From Ctenosaura bakeri (Eukaryota; Chordata; Lepidosauria; Squamata; Iguanidae), in contig CAOLHI010000931.1 in assembly GCA_948474755.1 (NCBI GenBank), positions 496,001 through 560,000 of the forward strand: a stretch of DNA of 64,000 nt, read 5' to 3'. The notes under the pieces were generated by a model. The model had not been told where the DNA came from, did not search any database, and saw only the letters and a program-made list of their open reading frames with translations. Shown here one piece after another: positions 23,125 through 32,826 of this stretch. Position numbers and translations under genes: made by a program. The stretch's first letter is position 1. Every line of letters begins with the position of its first letter.

Positions 23125-23330
23125 CAATAGTAATAGCAGTTACATTTCTATACTGCTTATCAGTGCAAAGCACTCCCTAAGTGGTTTACAACGTGTTTAG
23201 CTAATTGCCCCCAACAAGCTGGGTACTCATTTTATTAACCTACGGAAGGATGGGAGGCTAGAGCCCTGCAGGATTGAACTCACAACCTTGTGGCTACAGT
23301 ACTGGCATTTAACCACTGCACGACCAGGAG
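23125..23330 (-). mobile_element. tRNA-derived SINE (same family as 13475-13735)
   Basis: The plus-strand text AACAAGCTGGGTACTCATTT, GAACTCACAACCTTGTGG and TGGCATTTAACCACTGCACG is the reverse complement of the core, B box and head of the 13475 SINE. The tail side (TTTCTATACTGCTTAT) is short and lacks the AAT repeat. Confidence 0.7.
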
Positions 23331-23339
23331 TAGATTTAG

Positions 23340-26080
23340 ATGAGATGTTCATATGCTATTTTATTGCCAAAAGATCCATTCACATCATGGCTCACAATAA
23401 TAAGCAACCAGTGATAATCATTCAGAGAACACAGCATGCCAATAAGCATTTTTCTGTTTTAATCAATAAAGCAATAGCATAACAATCTGAAAATAACAGC
23501 CTAATAAAAAGTGTTGTGAGTACCAGATGTGACAAAACTCTGTGTATCTAGAAGTGTCATAAGATATTGTTTCTTCAGGAGCTGAAAGTATTATTACTGT
23601 CTGGAAGAAGCGGGAAACATTTTTGATTCTTGATGGTATTTCAGCTGGGATAGAGAGTGAAATCACTCCTCAAAGATTAACCAGCATAGAACAAGGTCAT
23701 CCATAGGCAAACTCATAAGAAAATGTAAGTGGTCCTCAATCTTTATCTTACATCTTCAGTTCTGTGAATGAATTGCGATTATGAGCTTTACCTAGTTTAT
23801 AAGTAAAAGGTGAGTTTTATTTAGCTCATCCTGTTCTTTGAAGCTTTATGATATTGGCTTGTTGCCAAATTTCAGACCATCTCCCTTTTGCCTCTCTTTT
23901 TTTAAACCCAAAATGTTCCCTGTCATGTTAATACAATGGACTGAAGTCAAGCTGCTTTCTATTTATAGCTTTCTTGGAACCAAGAAAATGAGGCAGGCTG
24001 AAAATATATGCTTAATCACCCCCAGGAAAAGCTACCATTATATTTTTGGTTGCATAAGCACACTAGATTGGAAAATCTGGGATCTGTTCAAGACCTTTTG
24101 ATCAGGGGAGCTTTGTAAATGCAGAAAATTAAAAAACACAGACAGATGGGGATTAGAGTTGAGCATCAGGAGAATAATTTCCTTTTTTTATTTTAGTTCA
24201 ACCAATGTATGAAAAGTATTAAGAGTCCAGTTATATAACTTGCACCAAAGCTCAACTATATATGGAACAATAATGCTAAATGTAACAAAATCATTACACA
24301 TTCTGTCTTAGTTTCCATAGAGGTAAAACTGTTTTCACATGAATAAAGTAAATGCAGTTCAGGCATTCAGAAAGACAGCCAGATGGCCACAAACTGGTCA
24401 TCCAAAGTCTTTGGAATCCATTGGATTCAGTGGGATTTATGGGTAGACATAAATTGGATTGCAACATTTGTGTTATAGGAACATGTTTTGCATAACTTAA
24501 TACATTTTATAAGCCCTTAATATATTTTGACTTATTTCAACATCAAATATGAAGTCAGAGTATGCCCCCATTACCTTTTGAACTGTTGCAATGTAGCATC
24601 AAGGGGAAACTCGGATCCATATGCCCACGTGGAGATGCTTCTGTTTAGGGTCCCAGGAGCTGTTTCTTAGGATGTGACTTCTTTCTATTCCAGTCTCTTT
24701 CATGCCAGACCTTCTTGCTCAAGGATGTAAGGTAAGGACAAGGACATTGAGTTTGGTAGTATGGCCCATGCACCCTATATGAATTGTAGTCCCTGTTCAG
24801 GCATAGCAGCTGAACAGGCACAATGTGTTCCTTATTAATATAGAGAAAGGAGTGGAAAAGATGAGTTAATATGGTATAGTGTAATAAGGAACAGAACATG
24901 CTAGGTAAGCTGAGGAGTTCAAGAGGGAAATGAAAAATATTTAAGAAAAGAAGTAGGAATGGAAGACCAGCATATGATTCATGTGAGATAAAATGTAGAA
25001 GGGAGCAAGAGTTAAAGATGCAGGGGGTGGGGGAAGAGAACAGAATGAATTTTGTAGCTATTACAAAGATGAGAGAACAACATTTAAGTGGATATGTGGG
25101 AAGAAAGAAAAAGAAGAAAATAAGTTACGTGCATAAGAGTAGAAGATACAGTAGACTGGCCTAGTAAAAAAGGGTAAGCAAAGGCCAAAGCAGAAGAAAG
25201 GAGAGGGACTGGTTCTCCATTCTTTCTGTACTCGGTTTTAAGAAATGACAAGTCATCCAGGGGGAGATAAGCAGAGTTGTCAAAAATCCTAATTAAAATT
25301 CTTATCCAACAAAGTGGAGCACAAGTTTTACCCCCTTGTTATTTTCACTGCAGAATGCCCAGAAAAGTAGACCTAAAATGTCACAATGCAGAGTTTGTCA
25401 CCTACATGATAATAAACAGTATGCCTAAATTTTAACCACTTACCATTTATTCTTTTTCTACATAAACAATATGTATGTATGTTTATGTACAAACAATATG
25501 GTGAAAACAATGTCCCCATCCTGAAATTGAGAAGAATCCTTGGTTTTGTCACTGTAAAACACTGGGGTAATTCCCCTCTCCAGGGAATCATAATCATTTG
25601 AACTTTCCCTCATTCCGCAATGGAGGGCTGCATTGAGGTTTTCGTAGGCCTTAGGCACTCTTGTATTTGACTCTCTGCTTCACCTTGTATCACTAGGGAT
25701 GCTTTTGTAGGCCCTAAAAACCTGTTTCCATAGGCCCTAAATTTTTTGTAGGCCCCAGGCACTGTGTGTAAAGGTATATGGAGGCCCTCCCACAATCTTG
25801 TCAGCAGTTCTATTTGCATAATTTTATATATGGGAGATAACCTGGTAAGAGCTCAGATGTGAAACCACTTTCAAATTCTCCAGGGCAGTGTTCCTGAGAT
25901 GTGTTCATTAACATAATTATTTGTCTGATTCAAAAGGTGTTGCAGATATATGGCCTCACAAAAGTAGGTAACCTTGGCTGTAGGATCTGTTCTTCACATG
26001 GTTATTTGAATGTTGACATGGCCTCCATTTTTTCTCTGGATCATGTCCCACAGATAATACCACTGATCTATCAAAATCTG
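23340..26080. other. No gene recognised
   Basis: Mostly unique-looking AT-rich DNA. A purine-rich run lies at 24920-25220 (many GAAGAAA-type words). A small irregular tandem of the phrase 'gtaggccc' occurs at 25640-25760. No supported coding region. Confidence 0.35.
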
Positions 26081-26084
26081 TATA

Positions 26085-26993
26085 CAGTTGTCCCTCCACA
26101 TTTGCTAGGGTTAGGGGAACAGGATTCTTGCAAAAGTGGGGAAATTGCAAATATCAAAATGTGTGTGCGTGTCTGTGGGAAGGGGACCAAGGCATGGTGG
26201 GAAGAACAGGAATCCAAGGTCCAAACTAGGGCCCTTTTCGCACAGCATTTGCCATGTGAAAGGGCTTCCAGAGTGTTGCGTGATTTTGAGGAGTGTTTCA
26301 GATGACTTCCTCGCAATCGTGCGATGCTGCTGGGGCCGGCAGGCACCGATCGCACACCGTTTCATTTTTGGCTTGTAGCCACAAATGGTGCGTGATCGCA
26401 CATCGCTCCAGGGCCCCACATGCACTTACCATGCGTGCGGAGCCTCTGGAGCTGTGGCGCTCGCACTTCCTCCCCCAGCACAGCCTGGGAAAATGCCTGG
26501 CTGTGCTGTGGAAGGAAAAGGAGGAGCCCTCATGTTGCCTGCTGGCCGGCAGGCAACAGCTGCAGAGCCGAAGCAGCGGGGATGTGAAAGCCTATCGCAA
26601 GAGGCTGCTCGCGTGATCCCTGTGCCCCAGCACCGAGAAAAGGTAAGTTGCGGGAAGGGCCTAGGTTAGGGAGAGGATTGGGGTTGAGCATGGTGATCCT
26701 ATACTTCTTCTTTCTTACCCAGTTACTTCCTGGGGTGTAGAGGGGCATCAGGAAAAGGTTTGTGGTGCTGAGAAATCAGGCTGCAAACGATCCTTAGCTG
26801 GCCGGACAGCAGCTGGTGGTGGAGGAGAAGGACCAGGGGAAGGTTTTTGAAGGACTGTGCGGCCTAACTGGACCTGTCTAGAAGAAGATTCCCCCCAGAA
26901 AAGAAGCAGGTGAGGTAGGTGGGCAGGGGTTGGAAAAACTCGGAAATAATCAAATCTATGAAAGTCAAACCTGCAAATGTGGAGGGCCAACTG
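26085..26993. mobile_element. Tigger-like (TcMar) MITE interrupted by a Harbinger MITE
   Basis: The termini CAGTTGTCCCTCCACATTTG and CAAATGTGGAGGGCCAACTG are inverted repeats, each flanked by TA (26083-26084 and 26994-26995). This is the Tc1/mariner pattern, and the terminus style is Tigger-like. A subterminal pair (GCAAAAGTGGGGAAATTGCA against TCTATGAAAGTCAAACCTGC) also mirrors. The sister copy at 38429-38798 is 370 bp. This one is longer partly because of the 432-bp element at 26230-26661. Confidence 0.8.
26230..26661 (-). mobile_element. Non-autonomous Harbinger-type element, 432 bp
   Basis: The ends GGCCCTTTTCGCACAGC and TTGCGGGAAGGGCC are flanked by a perfect TAG duplication (26227-26229 and 26662-26664). 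Read from the right, it begins GGCCCTTCCCGCAACTTACC and continues with GATCACGCGAGCAGCC. This matches the start of the 31627-32058 element, which has exactly the same length, in the opposite orientation. The interior is GC- and CpG-rich and non-coding. Short overlapping open frames on both strands are by-products of its composition. Confidence 0.88.
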
Positions 26994-26999
26994 TAAATG

Positions 27000-28090
27000 C
27001 AGATTTGGCACTGAATTCTTCATACAGTCAGAGAGGAACTCAAACTCTGCAGAAACAGCAGCATTCAAGTGGTCAGGCATTAGCAAGATGGAAGCTATAG
27101 GAGTCTGAATTTCTAGGATGAGAGTAGTTTTCCACAAGAAGAATAATTTGTATTAAACCAAAATTGCTGATATCCTAAGAAGAATTAGGGAAAACTGCTC
27201 AGGTGTGACTAACAAACTATATTGGAATCATGTATATCTTCAAAATATATAAGAAAATTCATACAAGTTTTTTTTTAAGTGAGCAAGGTGTACAAGATGG
27301 TGATTATAACAAATTTGAGACCATGAGGGCAAAGCATTAGTGTTGTGCCAAACAAAAACAAAAGTACCAGACAGAATAGCAGTGTTACATCAGAACCAGC
27401 AAAGAAGCTTGTGGCACCTTAAAGGGTAGTCAATTTATTGTGGCAAAACTCAAGAGGAAACATGTTTAGCTTCATTTTGGGGCCAGTTGTTGCCTCCTTC
27501 AAGGCTCTGCTTCCTGGCTTTGTTTCTTTAATAGTTTAGAAAAGCAAACACTGAGGGAAGCCAGGCAAGGCCCCTTTGAAGCCCTCCAAATGCCATCAAA
27601 GTTGCTTGGTGAGGACAAGGACTGCCCATTTGGCTCCTATCAATCTCAGGGAAGGAAGTGGCAAAAAGTACAAAAGCAAAGAAAATGTCTTGTTGCTCCA
27701 CAGGGATGGAATGCCATTGCTCTTGGTATTTTCTGGGCACATGTTATATAACCAACTTGATGCCCATTTATGGCCAAGGACACTTTTCAACATAAATGTG
27801 TGTTTATGCAAGAGCTACCTAGAAGGAAAGCACTGCTAAGCTTGTGTTTTGCATTATGTGCAGTATCCACTGGAAGCTGTTCAGACTCTTGGATACGCAT
27901 CCATAAAATACCCATGATCAGTGATGGATCCTGTATCATCATTTTGTCACTAATATATGGGGGACAACAATTACTTCTTGTGTGGCCCCTCCAGGACTAC
28001 ATTGAACATCATGTGTGGCTGAAGCCCACCAAGGATATTCCCCTTGCCCACAGTAGCACTAAAAGAAGAATGTGAATAAACAGGTTAGCA
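27000..28090. other. No gene; possible retroelement tail
   Basis: AGAAGCTTGTGGCACCTTAA then AGGGTAGTCAATTTATT at 27400-27440 is a widespread reptile repeat tail that I cannot assign. The rest is unrecognised. Overlapping open frames at 27528-28075 show no domain. Confidence 0.3.
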
Positions 28091-28099
28091 CATTGATAG

Positions 28100-28220
28100 C
28101 AGGAGAGGGAACTGTGATGACTTCCAGATGTTGGCTGACTACTCTCCCAGCAGTGCTAGCCAGCACAGCCAGTGGAGTGGAATGCTGGGATCTGCAGTCC
28201 GGCAACATTTGGAGGCTTAT
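28100..28220. mobile_element. Short hAT-type MITE, diverged
   Basis: TTCCAGATGTTGGCTGACTA then CTCTCCCAGCAGTGCTAGCC pairs with ATGCTGGGATCTGCAGTCCG then GCAACATTTGGAGG. Both arms are present, so the unit is a nearly whole imperfect palindrome. Confidence 0.55.
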
Positions 28221-28279
28221 GAAATTGGCAGCCAATAGTAGTAGGACACCTTATTACAAATACAAAGTAATCCTAAAGA

Positions 28280-28445
28280 CAGATTGCAACTCAGTGAGGT
28301 AGAGCAGGTGTTTGAGATGCAGCAGGTCTTGAGTTATTGGAAAGAAAGATCTTTTTCTATCTCCAGCCAGACAATGTTAACAATACTGTCCTAAGAGGGC
28401 AAAATGGTCTGACCTGATATAAGATAGCTTCCTGTGGTCAGAATG
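28280..28445 (+). mobile_element. tRNA-derived SINE of the 'gtataaggcagcttc' type
   Basis: The head region GAGGTAGAGCAGGTGTTTGA (A-box-like) and GCAGGTCTTGAGTTATTGG lead to the diagnostic end AATGGTCTGACCTGATATAA then GATAGCTTCCTGTGG. A related copy at 48340-48489 ends in AATGGATCAATAGCCTGACA, where a palindromic MITE has inserted. Confidence 0.6.
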
Positions 28446-28449
28446 TGGA

Positions 28450-28560
28450 AATATTACTTTTTAAAACTTAAATTCCCAGAATCTTCTGGTTAGCACGGCC
28501 CAGTAGCCAAACTACCTTGGAGGATTCTGAAAGTTGTAGTGCAAAAAGTAACTTTTTCAA
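28450..28560. mobile_element. Short hAT-type MITE, diverged
   Basis: AAATTCCCAGAATCTTCTGG mirrors TTGGAGGATTCTGAAAGTTG then TAGTGCAAAAAGTAAC. It is an imperfect palindrome of the common family. Confidence 0.45.
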
Positions 28561-29044
28561 TCTCTGCCTGTGCTCTCAGTATAAAGGAAGTGATCTTTTA
28601 AGGGTTTTTCAGATGTTGACTTACAAAATCAAGTTCTTCTGTTCAAACACTAACACATGATTTAATTTTTATACTGTAAAACAAAATTGTGTTATAAATT
28701 TCTTTAAAATGCAACAACTAGGAAAATCCTTACCAGTAATAATCCTCCATTTCTGTGTTTAAACCTCACAGATGTGGCACTGTTGTTGCCTAGTGAGGCT
28801 GCATACATTCAATTGCTTTAATCCTTTCACACAAACCACTCCTTTTCAGTTACCTAAAGGGTTTGCTCATTCACAATGAAAATAAGGGATTAACATCTTA
28901 GTCTCTACTTCCCCCTCATAATAAAAAGTGAGGAAGAACCTTTTGTGCAAAAAAGTCTGCAAAAACATGCATGAAATGCTCTAATCATGTAACTCCGTTG
29001 TACTGAATGTTTGGGAATAGCAATAACAGAGATATTGGACATGG

Positions 29045-29150
29045 GTAACTTGTGGCTGCCTCCAGGTGTTGTTGGACTACATCTCCCAGAATCCAGAACC
29101 ATTGGTTATGCTAGCTGAAGCTGATGGAAGCTGCAGTTCAAAAACACTGG
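29045..29150. mobile_element. Short hAT-type MITE
   Basis: TGGACTACATCTCCCAGAAT and GATGGAAGCTGCAGTTCAAA are the two arms. The left part GGTAACTTGTGGCTGCCTCC corresponds to the decayed hAT terminus. Confidence 0.55.
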
Positions 29151-29644
29151 AAGAATTTCCCCCGTTCTCCGCCAGCTCAGGGGCCAGGGGAGAGACTAAC
29201 AAAAGATATCCTGATATTCTTAAAATGTCGTGGTTATCTGCCAACCAAATTCCATCACAGCCATAATCTCACCATGTATAATTGGCTTTTTTGTCAGCAG
29301 AGAATCTATATTCTCAGTCTGGGCGCCAATATTTATTAAAACATAAACAATCTGAGAATAAAGGCTCTTTCCAGGCATTGTTTTGTTTCTAGTGTCTTCC
29401 TTTACGGGGATGCTTTGATCTGTTTGCTCTTCACCAAGCCAAAAGTGAACCAATGGCACTTGCTTTTGCAGTGAATCAGCAGCGGAGCCCCTAACTGTCC
29501 AGTTTTGGAGCAAGAGCTGGACAGAGAAAATTAGCCATCTGAAGAGGATACTTGAAAACATCTGATCCTTGACTATAGACCAAACCTCAGAAAGGTTAGT
29601 TTTTGGATTAAAATTCAGAATCAAGAATCTCTAAGTGTCCATAT

Positions 29645-29855
29645 TGACTGTGGGATTCTGGGTGTTGTAGTTCAGGAAAGTTTTTGGAAGTTCTAGAGGC
29701 TGGCCCAGGTCATGGGTGGTCTAACATATCTGGTCTAACATATGGTGTTGGATTGCAGCTCCCAACATCATTCCATGTTGACTCTACTATCTGGACTTAT
29801 GGGAGTCGCAGTCCAACAGCATCTGGTGGGTCATAGCTGTCCACCTCTAGTTTAG
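29645..29855. mobile_element. Short hAT-type MITE plus a fragment of another
   Basis: TTGGATTGCAGCTCCCAACA and TGGGAGTCGCAGTCCAACAG are a clear inverted pair within 29725-29855. GGGATTCTGGGTGTTGTAGT at 29652-29671 is a separate single arm. A direct short repeat, TGGTCTAACATAT, occurs twice at 29717-29744. Confidence 0.5.
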
Positions 29856-29859
29856 GTCA

Positions 29860-30780
29860 AGATCTAAAAGCTTATGATTCAACTGCCTGCCAGTCAGGGA
29901 CCTCTACCTTGAGCTATGTGGGGAAAAAGAAAACTGTAAAAGTATCACATTCAAACTCAACACCTCAAGAAACGTTCAGACTAGAGACCCCATGTTGGAG
30001 TCATTCAGACACATAGGCTATTCCATTTTTTCCTTAAAATTTAAAAGCTGATGTCATTTCTTCTCTGTACACAAAGTAAAACATGTACCATAGTTGTTTT
30101 TTTAAACCCAAACTATTCCATAAAAATGTCTCTGTTGTTAATGCAGCAGCTGATCAAGCATCATTTGTCTGCTTGGACTTTGTCCCGGGGCACTGCACAA
30201 AAATTAAACCAAAGACCTCACCAGACATCCCACAGAAAGGCTCCATTGCTCTCTTGAGTGAACTGGCCGTACCATACTGCATTACCATGACAGAGGGAGT
30301 TCTTTTCTTAAAGCTTGTTTCTGTGTGGTGTTGAGATTTCTGGAAAGTCTATGATTGGGACAATGATGATTTAAGCATTCCTTCTTGGCATTCTGTGGTG
30401 CTGAACACAATCTGATCCTCTACCTGGGACTCAAGATAAAGAAAAAAGATGTCATGGATAATTACAGTGTTAATCTAATGTGTATTTAGGTCTTGCTATG
30501 GGGAAACAATTATTCAGAAGCAGTCATGCCTCTAGCTAGCAGAGTAATTCCCTCATCCAAGAAGCAAGGCTGTCACACATTTCCTTTAGTGTAGGGAAGG
30601 GGGTGGGAGCCCAAGTTGATAATATCAACCAGCTGGCCTATACTACTCTGGGAAGTATTTTCACACTTCTTCTTCTTCCACAGTTGCCCCTCCCTCCCCC
30701 ATTCCGGAGACTGTGCACTCACCCATGTGAATACGTGTGTGTGTGTGTATGTGCTTTCAAGTGGCCTGTGGACTTACCCA
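29860..30780. other. No gene recognised
   Basis: No supported gene. A (GT)n run of about 8 units lies near 30734-30749. Confidence 0.35.
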
Positions 30781-30784
30781 TGAA

Positions 30785-30962
30785 TTTTTCACAGGGTTTT
30801 TTTTAGGCAAGGAATACTCAGAGGTGGTTTTGCCAGTTCTTTTCTCTGAAATATAGCCTAAAGTATCTAGTATTCATCAGGAGTCTCCATCCAAATATTA
30901 ACTGGGGCTGACCCTGCTTAGCTTCAAAGATCAGATGAGACCTGATGCCTTTAGGGTGTTTA
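30785..30962 (-). mobile_element. SINE with 5S-rRNA-derived head
   Basis: On the minus strand the head reads in 5S order: ATCTGATCTTTGAAGCTAAG, CAGGGTCAGCCCCAGTTAAT, ATTTGGATGGAGAC. A body with CTGTGAAAAATTC then CATGGGTAAGTCCACAGG follows. The 5S similarity is stronger than at 10391. Confidence 0.75.
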
Positions 30963-31109
30963 GGCCTCCTCTTGAGCGCCTAAGCCTTTACAAAAAGGGT
31001 CTTGCTTACGTGAGATGATGACAGAGAACTGATGGCAGATGGCTAGTGTTGTTGGCACTGTGGTAAACAAAGCTTTTCTAAAAACAAACCTGTGACAATG
31101 CGTTCTCCT

Positions 31110-31626
31110 CTTTGTTTTTATTTGCTGCCAAGTCAATTTTGACGTGTGGGATTCTATAAAAGAAAGGCCTCTGAGAGCCCCAGTCATCAACAGCCCTGCT
31201 CAGGTCTTGCAAACCAGGGCTGTGTCTCCATTGATTGAATCAATCCACCTGTAATGAAGTCTTCCTCTCTTCCTCTTACTTTCAACTTTACCAAGGATTA
31301 TTATCTTTTCCAATGAGTCATGTTGTCTCACAATATGTCCAAAGTATGACAGCTTCAGTTTAGTCATCTTGGCTTTTAGGGAGAGCCTGATGTGCTCCAG
31401 GACCCATTTTATTTGACTTTTGAGGGAGCCCATGGTATCCATAAGGCAATCCTCCAGGACATTTCAGATCAGATGATCTTCTTCTTGTCCACCTTTACTG
31501 TACAGCTTTCACAACCATACATAGAAATCAAAAGTACTATGGCATGGATGATTCTGACTTTGATTTCTGATGATATATCTTACACCTGACAATTGTATCT
31601 TGTTCTTTCAAAGCTGCCAAGTCTTT
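31110..31626 (-). mobile_element. RTE/BovB LINE, 3' end (part before the MITE)
   Basis: Minus-strand text encodes the decayed C-terminus of BovB ORF2: YFGHIVRQHDSLEK, ILGKVESKRKRGRLHYRW, then LVCKT, followed by a 3' end with GATGACTGGGGCTC. It continues at 32059-32150 beyond the 432-bp Harbinger MITE: CTTCTTCTGATTTCTGAACT on the plus strand equals the next block of intact copies. It is 5' truncated with no catalytic domain. BovB is known for horizontal spread among vertebrates and is abundant in squamates. Confidence 0.85.
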
Positions 31627-32058
31627 GACCCTTTTCGCACCTTACCTTGTCGCGGCAGCGGGGAGCGACGCTCACGCGAGCAGCCACTCACACAAGCTAC
31701 TCACGACAGCCCTTTTTGCCTCCCGCATGGCCTTCCTTCTTGCGCGACCGTCACACGAGCGCCCCACCCCTTTCTTCCGCAGCGCAGTCTGGGAGTTGTA
31801 GGCTGCACGGGGGTAAGGAAGCGCGACCGCCCCTGCTCGCCGAAGCACCGCACGCAGGTAAGTGCGCGAGGGTGCTGCGAGCATTGCGCGAGCGCGGGGC
31901 ATTTTCGGCTTAAAGCCAAAAATCAAAACACGCACGCGCACCCTGCTTCAGCCTCGTGAGCATCGCGCAAGGGGGAGTGCGTCATATGGAGCGCCGCTTG
32001 CACTCACACAATGCTCAAGAGGCGCTCGCGCAAAAAAAAAAAGCATGCGAAAAGGGCC
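31627..32058 (+). mobile_element. Non-autonomous Harbinger-type element, 432 bp
   Basis: The ends GACCCTTTTCGCACC and GCATGCGAAAAGGGCC are inverted repeats (one mutation in the left G-G). Flanking triplets TTT (31624-31626) and TTC (32059-32061) are a duplicate off by one base. The BovB target can be read across the junction. The interior is very CpG-rich, with GCGCGAGCG-type words. It has the same length and internal order as 26230-26661. The open frames of 72-129 aa on both strands are composition artefacts. Retained CpGs in AT-rich surroundings suggest a fairly recent insertion. Confidence 0.88.
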
Positions 32059-32150
32059 TTCATCTTCTTCTGATTTCTGAACTACAGTCTAAATTTTGAT
32101 TAACGACTCTTTCAAGGGATGCCCAAACATATGCAAACCAGTCAGCGATG
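32059..32150 (-). mobile_element. RTE/BovB LINE (continuation after the MITE)
   Basis: Second half of the BovB fragment split by the 432-bp element. TGATTTCTGAACTACAGTCT followed by AAATTTTGATTAACGACTC matches the corresponding block of better BovB copies in reverse orientation. Similarity fades before the palindromic MITE at 32168. Confidence 0.7.
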
Positions 32151-32167
32151 GAATACAACTCAATTTA

Positions 32168-32345
32168 GGCCATTTCCCCGCTAGATTGTTATACTGCTAT
32201 TATTCTACTTTCAACATCCTATGGAATCCTGGGGTTTGCAGTTTAGGGAGGGACCTTTGAGACATGGAATCCTACAAACCCCAGGATTCCATAGGATGTT
32301 GAAAATGGAATAATATCACTATAACAGTCTAGTGTGGAAATGGCC
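32168..32345. mobile_element. Palindromic Harbinger-type MITE, 178 bp
   Basis: The whole element is an imperfect palindrome. GGCCATTTCCCCGCTAGATT then GTTATACTGCTATTATTC is mirrored by GAATAATATCACTATAACAG then TCTAGTGTGGAAATGGCC. The arms extend inward through CAACATCCTATGGAATCCTG, leaving a short loop around 32240-32270. A perfect TTA duplication flanks it (32165-32167, 32346-32348). The family has at least six more members in this window. Confidence 0.9.
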
Positions 32346-32826
32346 TTAGTGGAGAAGACCACTGTGATCAGGTCACCTGGATGCCAGTCCACTCAGCCTA
32401 TGTCCAGCTGCTAACTCCTAACTGGCAACCCCAAAGACCTGATCTCTCTCTTAGGCCCTTTTCACACGGGGCGCTGAAATCTTCCCACCGCGATCCAGGC
32501 AGGCTTTTCCCCAATCCCCACTAAAACGTGCCGAACTTTTGGTCGTTTCTCATGGCTCAATCGGCAAGAGGCTAGGCGAGCATTATCGCATTCACACAGC
32601 GCGGCCATAGCCCCTCCCAACATTGTCCTTTCCCCGCCCTACCTAGCGTTTGATTGGCGGTGCCCTTTTTTCAAAAAGTAAAATTTTGGGCGTCATCGAT
32701 GACGCCAAAACGCACGTGCGTCCCCTCACACCCTCCCGGGATCCACCCCCTCCCCCGCGCCTGCTGAAGCACCGCGGAAACTTTTGTCAAACTTTTCCTG
32801 CCTGCTCGCTTTTTGCTGTTTTGAGT

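Noticed and set aside
31570..32080. Dense GC-rich open frames on both strands (60-129 aa), resembling a CpG-island exon
   Set aside because: They coincide with the 432-bp Harbinger MITE. Overlapping frames on both strands reflect its CpG-rich composition, and the BovB target is continuous around it.
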